From: Brachybacterium aquaticum
GTDB taxonomy: Bacteria; Actinomycetota; Actinomycetes; Actinomycetales; Dermabacteraceae
NCBI RefSeq assembly: GCF_014204755.1
Contig: NZ_JACHLZ010000001.1
Coordinates: forward strand, 3,286,001-3,350,000
DNA length: 64,000 bases
Direction: 5' to 3'
Position numbers and translations under genes: made by a program. The first letter of the stretch is position 1, and every line of letters starts with the position of its first letter. Positions 43,119 to 51,430 of the stretch are shown here, one piece after another. The notes beneath the pieces are model-generated. The model had not been told where the DNA came from. It did not search any database and worked only from the letters and a program-made list of their open reading frames with translations.

Positions 43119-44234
43119 TCACCCCTCGGCCGACGGCAGTCGCGCCGCGAGCGCCTCGAGCCACGGGGCGAGGTCCCAGCCCTGCGCCGCGACCCAGTCG
43201 TCGTCGAAGTAGGTGTCCGTGTAGCGATCCCCGGCGTCGCACAGCAGCGTCAGCACCGAGCCGCTCTCGCCCCGCCGCCGCATCTCGTCGATCAGCTGCG
43301 CGGCGGCGACGAGGTTCGTGCCGGTCGAGGCGCCCACCCGTCGGCCCAGACGCTGCGAGAGGAAGCGGGCACCGGCGACCGAGGCGGCATCCGGCACCCG
43401 GATCATGCGGTCCACGACGCCGGGCACGAAGCTCGGCTCCACCTGCGGCCGGCCGATCCCCTCGATCCGCGAGCCGCGCCCGGTGGTCACCGACGGATCG
43501 CCCTGCCGCCACCCCTCGAAGAAGGCCGAACCCTCCACGTCCGCGACGCACAGGGCGCTGGGGAGTCGGCGATAGCGCAGGTAGCGGCCGAAGGTGGCGC
43601 TGGTCCCGCCGGTGCCGGCGCCCACCACGATCCAGGCCGGCACCGGATGCGGCTCCAGCTCCAGCTGCGCGAGGGCGCTGACGGCGATGGAGTTGTTGCC
43701 GCGCCAGTCGGTGGCACGCTCGGCATGGGTGAACTGGTCCATGAACAGCCCGCCCAGCTCCTCGGCCAGGCGCTGCGCCTCCGGTCCCATCCGCTCGGCG
43801 CTGTCCACCACGTGGCAGCTGCCGCCCGCCGCTTCGATGAGCGCGACCTTGCGGGCGCTGGTGCCGAGCGGGATCACGGCGATGAACGGGATCTCCAGCA
43901 TCCGCGCCATGTGCGCCTCGCTCACCGCGGTGGAGCCCGAGGACGCCTCGATCACCGGCATCCCCGGCCGCAGCTGCCCGTTGACCAGGGCGAACAGGAA
44001 CAGCGAGCGGGCCAGGCGGTGCTTGAGGCTGCCGGAGGCGTGGGTGGACTCGTCCTTGAGGTAGAGCTGGATGCCCCACTCCTCGGGCAGGTCCAGCGGC
44101 ACCAGATGGGTGTCGGCGCTGCGTCGCGCATCGGCCTCCAGGCGCCGGATCCGCTCGGCCACCCAGACGCGCAGCTCCTCGTCGCGGCGATCCACGTCCT
44201 GCAGGTCCTCGGGCCACCCGATGCGCTCGTCCAT
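43119..44234 (-). CDS. PLP-dependent cysteine synthase/desulfhydrase-like enzyme (Cds1 type)
   Basis: The 371-residue fold-type II PLP enzyme has the cofactor Lys71 in [11 protein letters not shown], the asparagine/serine loop [15 protein letters not shown], the phosphate-binding [17 protein letters not shown], and the terminal VGASTGTNL. The extended N-terminus and overall pattern match actinobacterial Cds1-like proteins, which release sulfide from cysteine, rather than CysK or CysM. The substrate is inferred. On the minus strand TACGGT lies 6 nt upstream of the ATG, again a leaderless layout. Confidence 0.85.
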   Translation of the reverse strand: MDERIGWPEDLQDVDRRDEELRVWVAERIRRLEADARRSADTHLVPLDLPEEWGIQLYLKDESTHASGSLKHRLARSLFLFALVNGQLRPGMPVIEASSGSTAVSEAHMARMLEIPFIAVIPLGTSARKVALIEAAGGSCHVVDSAERMGPEAQRLAEELGGLFMDQFTHAERATDWRGNNSIAVSALAQLELEPHPVPAWIVVGAGTGGTSATFGRYLRYRRLPSALCVADVEGSAFFEGWRQGDPSVTTGRGSRIEGIGRPQVEPSFVPGVVDRMIRVPDAASVAGARFLSQRLGRRVGASTGTNLVAAAQLIDEMRRRGESGSVLTLLCDAGDRYTDTYFDDDWVAAQGWDLAPWLEALAARLPSAEG

Positions 44235-44363
44235 GACATGACCGTAGCCGGTGCGGCGGTGGAGGGCCGCGCTGCCGTCCGCCGGGCGCCCCGTAGGATC
44301 CGCGGCATCGGAGGCGTGGGGCGCGGGACGACACCGCCGCACGACGGGGACGGGAGGGGAGCC

Positions 44364-44891
44364 ATGGACAGAGCAGTCGGCCCGCGCGGAGGGTCTTCTC
44401 GCGGCACGCTCCAGGGAGCCCGTACGCGGCGCGTCGCCCTGTGCGGCGCGGCGGCACTCCTGCTCGCCGGCTGCACGGGTGGGGCTGAGCCGCTCCCCGC
44501 GGCCGACGCCGTCGAGCACTACGACCAGGCGGCACAGGCGCTCCTCGCGGAGCTCTCCTCCCAGCAGTGGACCCTCGACGAGGGCCGCCGGAGCGTCGCC
44601 GAGGAGGACGGGCAGTGCCTGTACTCCCCGGGGACCTGGGAGGCGGAGGGCACCCTGGACGGCGTCTCGGGGGAGGACGGCTGGGACGAGCTCGCCCAGA
44701 GACTGGACCCGGTGCTCGCCGTGCACGGCTTCGAGGACCTCGGCGATCCCCGGCGGCAGGGCGCGCTGTACAGCGTGACCTCGACGGACGCCCATGGTGC
44801 CGAGCTGGTGCTGGACGAGCAGGGCAGGCTCAGCATGCGCGGCGCCCACGTCGAGACGAGCAGCTGCACGCCGGAGGTGCTGGGGCTGTGA
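44364..44891 (+). CDS. Small secreted lipoprotein, unknown function
   Basis: The 175-residue protein has a signal peptide with the lipobox LLAGC ([19 protein letters not shown]). The mature part (~120 residues) has a helix [15 protein letters not shown] and two further Cys (DGQCLYSPG and SSCTPEV), which may form a disulfide. No family is recognised. A good ribosome binding site (GGGAGGGGAG) precedes ATG 44364. The gene runs divergently from the PLP enzyme gene. Confidence 0.8.
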   Translation: MDRAVGPRGGSSRGTLQGARTRRVALCGAAALLLAGCTGGAEPLPAADAVEHYDQAAQALLAELSSQQWTLDEGRRSVAEEDGQCLYSPGTWEAEGTLDGVSGEDGWDELAQRLDPVLAVHGFEDLGDPRRQGALYSVTSTDAHGAELVLDEQGRLSMRGAHVETSSCTPEVLGL

Positions 44892-44989
44892 GCCCCTTGC
44901 GCGGCGACCGGTGAGACCGCGCCCCAAGGGCCGGGGGAGTCCTTGCGGGGAGGCCTTGCGGAGGAGTGGTGAAGGTCGGCGCCGACGAG

Positions 44990-45009
44990 GGTAAAGACAT
45001 CGTAAAGTC
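44990..45009 (+). promoter_or_regulatory. Paired GTAAAG boxes upstream of lipoprotein gene 45085
   Basis: GTAAAG occurs at 44991-44996 and 45002-45007, exactly 11 bp apart, in the frame GGTAAAGANNTCGTAAAGTC. The same 20-bp pattern occurs at 50053-50072 before a paralogous gene. TAAAGT in the second box could itself be a -10 hexamer. A regulator binding one face of the helix at direct repeats is the alternative. Confidence 0.6.
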
Positions 45010-45084
45010 GGCTCGTGGTCGTCGTCCGACGGCCGCACCGGGGTCGGCAGGGGGCCGGCCGCTCGTCGAGGGGGAAGAGGGCAG

Positions 45085-45987
45085 ATGACCTCCACCATCC
45101 ACCACCGCACCGCATACGCCGGGCCGGAGCGTGTCGGCCGCCCAGCGCCGCGTCAGCGCCGCATCGCCGGACTCCTCGCGCTCGGCGCGATCGCGGCGCT
45201 CGCCGCCGGGTGCGGGCCGACCGACGCCCAGGAGTCCCCCTCTCCCACGGACCCGGCGGGCGTGGAGGCCGGGACCTCGGACAGCGGCGGCGCGACCGAT
45301 GGGGGCGCAGCTCGTGGCGGAGCGTCCGACGGCGGCGCGACCGGCCCGTCGGGCGCACCGGGCGGCGCGACCGGGAGCTGGGCCGGCACGGTCTCGACCG
45401 AGCGCTTCTCCCCGTCGGCCGACGGCTCCTACCTCACGATGGAGAACCTCCACGGCGAATGGGCGGCGCGCGAGATGGCCGCCGCGCAGCTCGAGCAGAC
45501 CGAGTTCCTCGGCAGCTTCGGCGCGACCTGCGAGGGCACCGCCGTGCTCGACGGCTCCGCCGCGGCGTGCACCTTCACCGGCGAGGACGGCGCCGAGCAC
45601 CGGGTCCAGGTGCGCCTGGTCCCCACGGCCTGGGACAACACCGCCCTGCTGTACGGGGTGGATGCCGCCGAGGGGGACCTGCTGGAGGTCGCCCCGGGCG
45701 CCGAGCTCGGCTTCCAGCCCGCCTTCACCGAGGACGTCGGCGCGGTCACCGACCAGGATCTCTCCGACATCGCCCTCAGTGCCGTGATGCTCCAGTGGGC
45801 CAGCGACGGCGAGCTGCCTCATGGCCTGGACATCGACTGCACCGTCTCCGACGCCGGGGTGCACGGGACCTGCGAGGTCACCGGCACCCCGGACGGCGGC
45901 GGCGACGGCACCTGGTACGCCACCGCACAGCGCGGCTACCCGGGGCACACCGCCGCCTACGTGTTCACTCGCCTGCCGCAGGCCTGA
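45085..45987 (+). CDS. Secreted lipoprotein, paralogue of the protein at 50183
   Basis: The 300-residue protein has a lipobox (ALAAGC), a Gly/Ala/Asp-rich linker (residues ~45-95) and a C-terminal domain of about 200 residues. The domain has four Cys (ATCEG, AACTF, IDCTV and GTCEV) that could make two disulfides. It shares VRLVPTA and the end block [20 protein letters not shown] with the gene at 50183. No known family is recognised. Both are preceded by the same GTAAAG box pair, so they are probably co-regulated. The ATG at 45085 follows GGGGGAAGAGG loosely. Confidence 0.82.
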   Translation: MTSTIHHRTAYAGPERVGRPAPRQRRIAGLLALGAIAALAAGCGPTDAQESPSPTDPAGVEAGTSDSGGATDGGAARGGASDGGATGPSGAPGGATGSWAGTVSTERFSPSADGSYLTMENLHGEWAAREMAAAQLEQTEFLGSFGATCEGTAVLDGSAAACTFTGEDGAEHRVQVRLVPTAWDNTALLYGVDAAEGDLLEVAPGAELGFQPAFTEDVGAVTDQDLSDIALSAVMLQWASDGELPHGLDIDCTVSDAGVHGTCEVTGTPDGGGDGTWYATAQRGYPGHTAAYVFTRLPQA

Positions 45988-46082
45988 GCGCCGCCCCCTC
46001 ACAGGGCCGCGCCCGAGGCCAGCGCGCCGCGGTCAGTGCGCCGCGGCCGCTGCGGCGCGCCCGCGCTTCGAGGGGCCCGCGC

Positions 46083-46868
46083 TCAGGGGGTGCGGACCGC
46101 GCCGAAGGTGAGGGTGCGCCGCAGCGCGAAGCCGAGCTTCTGGTAGCCGGCGATCGCGGAGGTGTTCTCCGCCGAGGCGTGCAGGAGCGCCCGGTCCCCG
46201 CGCTGCTGGATGCCGTGGGCGACGTCGAGCACGAGGCGCGAGGCGAGGCCCTGGCGGCGGTGGTCGGGGTGGACGCAGACCGCACTGATCTCGGTCCAGC
46301 CGCCCGGGTGCATGCGCTCGCCGGCCATCGCGACCAGCCTGCCCTCCCGTCGGATGCCCACGTAACGTCCCAGCTCGTGGGTGCGCGGGAGGAAGGGGCC
46401 GGGCTTGGTCAGTGCGGTCAGCGCGAGCATGTCCTCGCTGTCCGCGGCGCCGAGCTCGACTGCCTCCTCCTCCGGGCGCGCCTTGAGCCGGTCGGTCTGG
46501 ACCAGCTGGACCCCGGGCAACTGGTACTCGGGCTTCCACCCCTCGGGCAGCACCGGATCGGCGTGCGACACGGACACCACCGCGTCGTGCCCGAACACGT
46601 CCAGGATCGCGTCCCACACGTCCGGGTGCTCCCAGTCGCGCACGCCCACGAAGGGGGAGACGTCCGCGGGGTAGCGCAGCACGTGCTCGTTGCCGATCGC
46701 GAGGTCGCGGTGGAAGCCCGTCAGCGAGGACCACATGGGGCTGTCCAGCACGGTCTCCTCCGCGAAGGGGGCGTCCGGAGAGGCGACGGGGGCGGGTGCG
46801 GCAGGGGCAGGCGCGGCGCCGGCGCTCGTCGCGTGTGCGCCGGACAGGGTGGGATCGGGAGACGTCAT
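46083..46868 (-). CDS. GNAT-family acetyltransferase with FR47-like domain
   Basis: The 261-residue protein has an N-terminal part that resembles a partial GNAT repeat (VLDSPMWSSLTGFHRDLAIGN, RYPADVSPFVGV) and a C-terminal GNAT domain: GERMHPGGWTEISAVCVHPDHRRQGLASRLVLDVAHGI and LHASAENTSAIAGYQKLGFALRRTL. This is the FR47-like pattern. The first ~35 residues are Ala/Pro-rich. The substrate is unknown. Confidence 0.87.
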   Translation of the reverse strand: MTSPDPTLSGAHATSAGAAPAPAAPAPVASPDAPFAEETVLDSPMWSSLTGFHRDLAIGNEHVLRYPADVSPFVGVRDWEHPDVWDAILDVFGHDAVVSVSHADPVLPEGWKPEYQLPGVQLVQTDRLKARPEEEAVELGAADSEDMLALTALTKPGPFLPRTHELGRYVGIRREGRLVAMAGERMHPGGWTEISAVCVHPDHRRQGLASRLVLDVAHGIQQRGDRALLHASAENTSAIAGYQKLGFALRRTLTFGAVRTP

Positions 46869-47006
46869 CGCAGGACCTCGGGGTGCATCGTTCGCGGGCG
46901 GGCCCGTCGGCCGACGCGGGCCGGGCGCGGGGGCGCGACGGCGGCCGACGGGGGCGGGCGACCGGGTCACGCTACTCCTCGCGCGCCCCGTCGTACGCAC
47001 AGCGCC

Positions 47007-47038
47007 CGTGGGCGGGCCCGGACGCGGGCCCGCCCACG
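47007..47038 (-). terminator. 14-bp perfect hairpin downstream of the aldo/keto reductase
   Basis: CGTGGGCGGGCCCG (47007-47020) and CGGGCCCGCCCACG (47025-47038) are exact inverted repeats with a 4-nt loop. They lie 39 bp past the stop of the reductase gene on the minus strand. There is no T-tract, as is common for actinobacterial terminators. Confidence 0.6.
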
Positions 47039-47076
47039 GCGCGGAGGTGCGGGCGGACCCGCGGGGACGGCGCGGC

Positions 47077-48036
47077 TCAGGCGAAGGGCGCGGAGGCGTC
47101 GTCCAGCGCCGCGACCTCGTCGGCCGTGAGCTCGAGCGAGGTCGCGGCGATGAGCGCCGGGAGCTGCTCGGGGGTGGAGGCCGAGGCGATCGGGGCGGTG
47201 ACGCCCTTGGCGAGCAGCCAGGCGAGTGCCACGGAGGCGGGCTCGACGTCGTGGTCTCCGGCGATCCGGACCAGCGCGTCGATGACCTTCAGGGCGTCGT
47301 CGGTGAGCAGGTCCTCGGCGAAGCCCTGGCGGGCGTGGCCCTCGAGGTCGGCCTTGGTGCGGTACTTGCCGGTGAGCACGCCGGAGGCGAGGGCGAAGTA
47401 GGGGAAGACCGCCACGTCGAAGTCGCGGGCGATCGCCGCGTAGCCCTGCTCGAACTCGGCGCGGTGCAGCAGGTTGTAGTGCGGCTGGATCGCGACGGGG
47501 ACGGTCAGGCCCTCGCGGGTCGCGACCTCGAACCACTCGCGCATGCGGTCCACGGAGAAGTTCGACAGCGCCACGTGGCGCACACGGCCGGAGCGGACCA
47601 GGCCGTCGGCGATACGGACCTGCTCCTCGATGGAGACCGACTCGTCGTCGTAGTGGGCGTAGTAGAGGTCCACGTAGGAGGTCTGCAGGCGCTCGAGGGA
47701 CTCGTCCAGCGCCGCGTCCACGTTCTCGGCGGCGAGGCCCTGGCGGCCGGGCTTGCCGCCCACCTTGGTGGCCAGCACGATGCTCTCGCGGTTGCCGCGC
47801 TCGGCCATCCAGTCGCCGAGGATGCGCTCGGAGTCGCCGCCGTCGCTGCCCTCGGCCCACATGGCGTAGGAGTCGGCGGTGTCGATGAAGCTGCCGCCGG
47901 CCTCGACGAAGGCGTCCAGCACGGCGAAGGAGGTCTCTCGGTCCGAGGTCCAGCCGAAGGTGTTCCCGCCGAGGTTCAGCGGCAGGATGTCGAGGTCGGT
48001 GCGGTTGATGCGCGTGGTGGTGAGGGTGGTCGTCAT
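47077..48036 (-). CDS. Aldo/keto reductase (YajO/Tas-like)
   Basis: The 319-residue enzyme has the tetrad Asp52, Tyr57 (FIDTADSYAMW), Lys91 (LATKVGG) and His128 (LYYAHYDDES), and the NADPH-binding ending APIASASTPEQL. It is a cytosolic NADPH-dependent reductase of the AKR11/12 group. A clear housekeeping promoter and two probable operators lie in the 148 bp that separate it from the divergent MarR gene, so it is the likely target of that regulator. Confidence 0.93.
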   Translation of the reverse strand: MTTTLTTTRINRTDLDILPLNLGGNTFGWTSDRETSFAVLDAFVEAGGSFIDTADSYAMWAEGSDGGDSERILGDWMAERGNRESIVLATKVGGKPGRQGLAAENVDAALDESLERLQTSYVDLYYAHYDDESVSIEEQVRIADGLVRSGRVRHVALSNFSVDRMREWFEVATREGLTVPVAIQPHYNLLHRAEFEQGYAAIARDFDVAVFPYFALASGVLTGKYRTKADLEGHARQGFAEDLLTDDALKVIDALVRIAGDHDVEPASVALAWLLAKGVTAPIASASTPEQLPALIAATSLELTADEVAALDDASAPFA

Positions 48037-48111
48037 GGTGCCTCCTGGGACAGGGTCGGCGGGATGCGGCCGGTCCGACGGGGCCGCAGGGCGGCCGCCG
48101 TTCATGGTCCG

Positions 48112-48125
48112 CTTTCCGTGGAAAG
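48112..48125. promoter_or_regulatory. Operator O1 of the MarR/aldo-keto reductase pair
   Basis: CTTTCCGTGGAAAG is a near-perfect 14-bp inverted repeat. It lies about 10 bp downstream of the -10 box of the reductase promoter, where a bound repressor would block elongation. A related 14-mer is at 48152-48165. Confidence 0.65.
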
Positions 48126-48135
48126 TGATGCCTCG

Positions 48136-48164
48136 ACGCTAGGCGGAATGGCTTTCCATGTCAA
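48136..48164 (-). promoter_or_regulatory. Promoter of the aldo/keto reductase gene (TTGACA-17-TAGCGT)
   Basis: On the minus strand a perfect -35 TTGACA (48159-48164) and a -10 TAGCGT (48136-48141) are separated by exactly 17 bp. The -35 lies inside operator O2. Confidence 0.75.
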
Positions 48165-48165
48165 G
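48152..48165. promoter_or_regulatory. Operator O2 of the MarR/aldo-keto reductase pair
   Basis: CTTTCCATGTCAAG matches operator O1 at 11 of 14 positions and keeps the CTTTCC...AAG ends. It covers the -35 box of the reductase promoter and lies just upstream of the MarR gene's own -10 (TAGGCT, 48173-48178), so one protein could repress both directions. Confidence 0.55.
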
Positions 48166-48172
48166 TAACCGG

Positions 48173-48178
48173 TAGGCT
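48173..48178 (+). promoter_or_regulatory. -10 element (TAGGCT) of the MarR gene, leaderless geometry
   Basis: TAGGCT ends 6 nt before the ATG at 48185, and no ribosome binding site intervenes. Confidence 0.45.
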
Positions 48179-48184
48179 GGCCGC

Positions 48185-48733
48185 ATGAGCACCCCGCCCG
48201 CCGCCGACTGGCTCTCCTCCGAGGAGGAGAGCACCTGGCGCGCGGTCTGGGCCGTGATGACCTGGCTGCCCGCGCGGCTCGACGCCCAGCTGCGCACGGC
48301 CGCCGGGATGAGCCTGGCCGAGTACAGCGCCCTCTCCCAGATCTCCGAGGCGCCCGAGCGCACCATGCGCCTCAGCGAGCTCGGCCTGGTCGCCAACATG
48401 AACCTCTCCCACCTCTCGCGGGTGCTGAGTCGGCTGGAGAAGGTCGGATGGGTGGAGCGGTTTCCCGATCCGGCCGACGGCCGCTTCACCCTCGGGCGCC
48501 TCACCGAGGAGGGCTGGCGGCAGGTCGAGGCCGCGGCGCCCGGGCACGTCGCCGCGGTGCGCCGCTACGTCTTCGATGCCCTGACCCCGCAGCAGGTCGA
48601 GGATCTCGGCGGGGCCGCCGGGGTCGTCGCGCGCGTGGTCAAGGCGCCGGGGGGCGGCGGTGCGGACGGGCGCAGTGCGGAGAGCCGCAGTGCACAGAGC
48701 CGCAGTGCACAGGGGCGCAGGTCCACCCGGTAG
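48185..48733 (+). CDS. MarR-family transcriptional regulator
   Basis: The 182-residue protein has the MarR winged helix-turn-helix: AEYSALSQISEAPERTMRLSELGLVANMNLSHLSRVLSRLEKVGWVERFPDPADGRFTLGRLTEEG, with the DxR wing (DPADGR). The tail from ~155 is Ser/Arg/Gln-rich repeats (RSAESRSAQSRSAQ). It is divergent from the aldo/keto reductase and probably represses it through the CTTTCC-type operators, releasing on a phenolic or aldehyde ligand. Confidence 0.92.
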   Translation: MSTPPAADWLSSEEESTWRAVWAVMTWLPARLDAQLRTAAGMSLAEYSALSQISEAPERTMRLSELGLVANMNLSHLSRVLSRLEKVGWVERFPDPADGRFTLGRLTEEGWRQVEAAAPGHVAAVRRYVFDALTPQQVEDLGGAAGVVARVVKAPGGGGADGRSAESRSAQSRSAQGRRSTR

Positions 48734-48805
48734 CGTGCACCACCGGCTCCTCGCGCAAGGGGTCGCCAGAACTCGTCGGAAGGAGAGCGGCCCGCGCCGC
48801 CAGCC

Positions 48806-48946
48806 ATGGAGCAGTCCTCGCCCACCCCGCCGCCCGGCGGGCCCCGTCGGCCCGCGAAGGGCGCCGTCGCCGCGATCCTCCTCGGGATCGTGCTTGTCGC
48901 CTCCCTCGTCGCCTATGGGGTGGCCACCTCCCTCCTGGGCGGCTGA
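48806..48946 (+). CDS. Small single-span membrane protein (46 residues)
   Basis: The frame encodes a Pro-rich cytoplasmic start (MEQSSPTPPPGGPRRPAKG) and one hydrophobic helix (AVAAILLGIVLVASLVAYGVA) ending in SLLGG. The charge pattern predicts the N-terminus inside. A GGAAGGAG lies about 20 nt upstream, rather far for a ribosome binding site. It follows the MarR gene on the same strand by 72 bp. Function unknown. Confidence 0.5.
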   Translation: MEQSSPTPPPGGPRRPAKGAVAAILLGIVLVASLVAYGVATSLLGG

Positions 48947-49065
48947 GCGCAGGCGCGGACCCCTCCGGGTGACCCGCCTGCGGCCGGCGGGCAGTCGGCT
49001 CCGCGGAGGGGTCGGCCCTGCGGGCCGTCGGCCCTCCGGAGGGGCGGGCCTGTCGGCCGACGGGG

Positions 49066-49548
49066 TCAGGCGACCAGGTCGTCGATCTGGTCGATCGCGG
49101 AGCGCGAGCCCTCCTCGACGCCCATCTCCAGGACCGTCTGCAGGCCCTCGCGGCTGGCGAAGGTCGTGACGTAGACGGCGCGGGTGCCGCCCTCGTGCGC
49201 GGTGAACGTGCTGACGCAGCGAGAGACGGGCAGCGAGGAGTCCGGGGTGAAGTCCTCGAGAGCGAAGCCGTCCTCGTAGGAGAACGAGTGCGGCTCGTCG
49301 ACCTCGAGAACCGTCCAGTACCCGTAGTGGCGGTCCCCCTCGGGGCCGGTCATGTAGTAGGTGACCGTCCCGCCCGGGGTGAGGCTGTGGTCGACGACGG
49401 TCGCGGGGTACTCCTCCGGCCCCCACACCCTCTCCAGCTGGCGCGGGTCGGCGTAGATCTGCCAGATCCGTTCCACGGGGGCCGCGAACTGCGCGGTGAT
49501 GGTGATGGTGAGGTCGTCCGGGTCGTGGGTGATGTCGGTGACGGGCAT
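49066..49548 (-). CDS. SRPBCC/AHSA1-family protein
   Basis: The 160-residue protein has the AHSA1 pattern: ITITAQFAAPVERIWQIYADPRQLERVWGPEEYPATVVDHSLTPGG, TGPEGDRHYGYWTVLEVDEPHSFSYEDGFA, and a final helix GVEEGSRSAIDQIDDLVA. Such genes commonly sit directly after an ArsR regulator, as here. The ATG at 49548 is chosen since GAGGAG precedes it; the ArsR stop lies between them, so translation is coupled. The ligand is unknown. Confidence 0.9.
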   Translation of the reverse strand: MPVTDITHDPDDLTITITAQFAAPVERIWQIYADPRQLERVWGPEEYPATVVDHSLTPGGTVTYYMTGPEGDRHYGYWTVLEVDEPHSFSYEDGFALEDFTPDSSLPVSRCVSTFTAHEGGTRAVYVTTFASREGLQTVLEMGVEEGSRSAIDQIDDLVA

Positions 49549-49550
49549 GG

Positions 49551-49925
49551 TCACTCCTCAGGGGCGGGCCCTGGGGTCCGGGCGTGGTGCGCAGCGCTGC
49601 TCTCCTCGTCCAGGAGGGCATCGATCCGCTCGACGTGCTCGCGGCCGCGGCGCTCGAGGCCCTCGAGCAGTCGGGCGGCGGCCAGCAGGTTCTCGGTGTC
49701 GCCGCGGGTGAGGGTCTCCCGCCCTCGGCGCCTCCGGATGATCAGTCCGGCCCGCTCCAGCACCGCGACGTGCTTCTGCACCGCCGTGAGGCTGATCGGG
49801 TAGTTCCGGGCCAGCGCGGAGACCGACTGCTCCTCCTCGAGCACGCGGCGCAGGATGTCGCGCCGGGTCCGGTCGGAGAGTGCGTGGAACCAGGCATCGG
49901 CCCGGTCCTCATCGGTCCACAGCAT
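49551..49925 (-). CDS. ArsR-family transcriptional regulator
   Basis: The 124-residue winged-helix protein begins MLWTDEDRADAWFHALSDRTRRDILRRVLEEEQSVSALARNYPISLTAVQKHVAVLERAGLIIRRRRGRETL. This is the metal-independent ArsR subgroup that pairs with SRPBCC proteins; no metal-binding Cys cluster is seen. The palindrome at 49937-49952 lies between its -35 and -10 boxes, so autorepression is very likely. Confidence 0.93.
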   Translation of the reverse strand: MLWTDEDRADAWFHALSDRTRRDILRRVLEEEQSVSALARNYPISLTAVQKHVAVLERAGLIIRRRRGRETLTRGDTENLLAAARLLEGLERRGREHVERIDALLDEESSAAHHARTPGPAPEE

Positions 49926-49931
49926 GCCGAG

Positions 49932-49960
49932 AATCTACAACCGTTCGGTTGTGGAAGCAA
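49932..49960 (-). promoter_or_regulatory. Leaderless promoter and operator of the ArsR/SRPBCC pair
   Basis: On the minus strand TTGCTT (49955-49960) and TAGATT (49932-49937) are 17 bp apart. The -10 ends 6 nt before the ATG at 49925, so the mRNA probably begins with the start codon. The perfect inverted repeat ACAACCG-TT-CGGTTGT (49937-49952) fills the spacer, an ideal repressor site. Confidence 0.7.
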
Positions 49961-50052
49961 GGGGGTCGGCGATGTCCGCCGAGCCTCTGCCGAGAGGGTT
50001 CGGGCGGGATGTGCGGGTTGCGTGAAGGGGGTCTGAGGGTCATTGCTGCGAA

Positions 50053-50072
50053 GGTAAAGAGTTCGTAAAGTC
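50053..50072 (+). promoter_or_regulatory. Paired GTAAAG boxes upstream of lipoprotein gene 50183
   Basis: GTAAAG occurs at 50054-50059 and 50065-50070 with the same 11-bp period and flanks as at 44990-45009. Here TTGCTG (50043-50048) lies 17 bp upstream of TAAAGT (50066-50071), so the second box may double as the -10 of a promoter. Confidence 0.6.
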
Positions 50073-50182
50073 ACTCTCGGTGGCACAGAGGCCACCGGTC
50101 CGGGGGGACAGGGGCGCGGCGCCGGGGGATGGCGCATCGCTCGAGTCGGGCCATCCGCACGACCATGCATGGGGACAGAGAC

Positions 50183-51322
50183 ATGACCAGGACCACGACC
50201 CGCGGGCGGCTCGCGACGCCGCTCACCTCACTCACCGCGGCGCTCGCGAGCGCCGCACTCCTCGCCGGCTGCGGCGGGGCCGACGTCGCGCTGCCGACGG
50301 CCGACGGTGCCCCGGCGGCCACGTCCGCGGACGAGATCTCTGCCGAAGGGGAGGCGTCCTCGGACCTCGGGGGCGCCGGCGCCGACTCCACGGGCGAGGG
50401 CAGCGCCGATGGCGCCGGCACCGGCGGGACCATCACGGTCTCCCCGTCCGGCCACCAGGGAGGCGGGTCCGGGAACGGCGAGGGATCCGGCAGCAGCAAG
50501 GGGAAGGGCGCCGGTAACGGCAACGGCAGCGAGGACGGCAACGGCAACGGCGGAGTCGGCCAGGGCAAGGGGAAGGGATCCGGCCACGGCGGCGGGAACG
50601 GCAAGGGCAAGGGCGGTGACCACGGCCAGAACCCCGGCGAGGACCCGGGCGACGGGACCCCCGGCGAGGTCGAGCTGCCCGCCGGCTGGGCCGGCACCAT
50701 CTCCGCCGAGACCCTCGAACCCTCGAACGGGATCAGCTATCTCTACGTGAGTCACCTCTACGGCGACCTCCACGGCGTCCAGGAGCTGGACCTCGCGGTG
50801 AACCACGGCTCCATGTTCCTGGCCGAGCAGGGCGCCGAGTGCGAGGGAGTCGCCACCATCGCCGGGGACTCCGCGACCTGCATGGTCGTGCCCGATGCCT
50901 TCGCGGATCCCTACGAGCAGGAGCGCATCCCGGCGGAGGTGCGGCTCGTGCCCACCGCCTTCGGCGGCTCCGCCCTGCTGATCAGCGTGAACGCCGACGG
51001 ACGCACGGACCTGGCGATCCCCGCCGGCGTCGAGATCGCCCAAGGGAAGGTCGACCCCTACCTCGGGGAGGACCCCACCGCGGAGGACATGGAGCGCGCG
51101 GTCATCTCCGGGGTCAGCTACGCAGCCCATCCGGACGGTGATCTCCCGGCCGAGATCGCCGCGTCCTGCACCATGCTCGACGGCGGCGCCCATGCGATCT
51201 GCGAGCTGACCGGCACGGAGGACGGCGGCGGGGACGGCACCTGGTATGCCACCGCTCAGCCCGGACTCCAGCGCAATCCCTACGACGGCAAGCACTACAT
51301 CTTCTCGAAGCTGCCGTCCTGA
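50183..51322 (+). CDS. Secreted lipoprotein with Gly/Lys/Asn-rich stalk
   Basis: The 379-residue protein has a lipobox (ALLAGC). It then has a long low-complexity stalk (about residues 90-175: GSGSSKGKGAGNGNG-type) and a C-terminal domain of ~190 residues paralogous to that of the protein at 45085, sharing AEVRLVPTA and [20 protein letters not shown]. Four Cys are at matching positions (AECEG, ATCMV, ASCTM and AICEL). The stalk would hold the domain away from the membrane across the wall. Function unknown. The upstream GTAAAG pair is shared with the paralogue. Confidence 0.82.
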   Translation: MTRTTTRGRLATPLTSLTAALASAALLAGCGGADVALPTADGAPAATSADEISAEGEASSDLGGAGADSTGEGSADGAGTGGTITVSPSGHQGGGSGNGEGSGSSKGKGAGNGNGSEDGNGNGGVGQGKGKGSGHGGGNGKGKGGDHGQNPGEDPGDGTPGEVELPAGWAGTISAETLEPSNGISYLYVSHLYGDLHGVQELDLAVNHGSMFLAEQGAECEGVATIAGDSATCMVVPDAFADPYEQERIPAEVRLVPTAFGGSALLISVNADGRTDLAIPAGVEIAQGKVDPYLGEDPTAEDMERAVISGVSYAAHPDGDLPAEIAASCTMLDGGAHAICELTGTEDGGGDGTWYATAQPGLQRNPYDGKHYIFSKLPS

Positions 51323-51430
51323 GCGTCGTGACGCCTCCACGAGCGACCGCCGTCCGGAGATCTTCGGGGGCGGGCACTCCGTCGCGCCGGCCCGATCCCC
51401 CGCGTCCCGGCGGGCCCCTATCCTCGAGAC

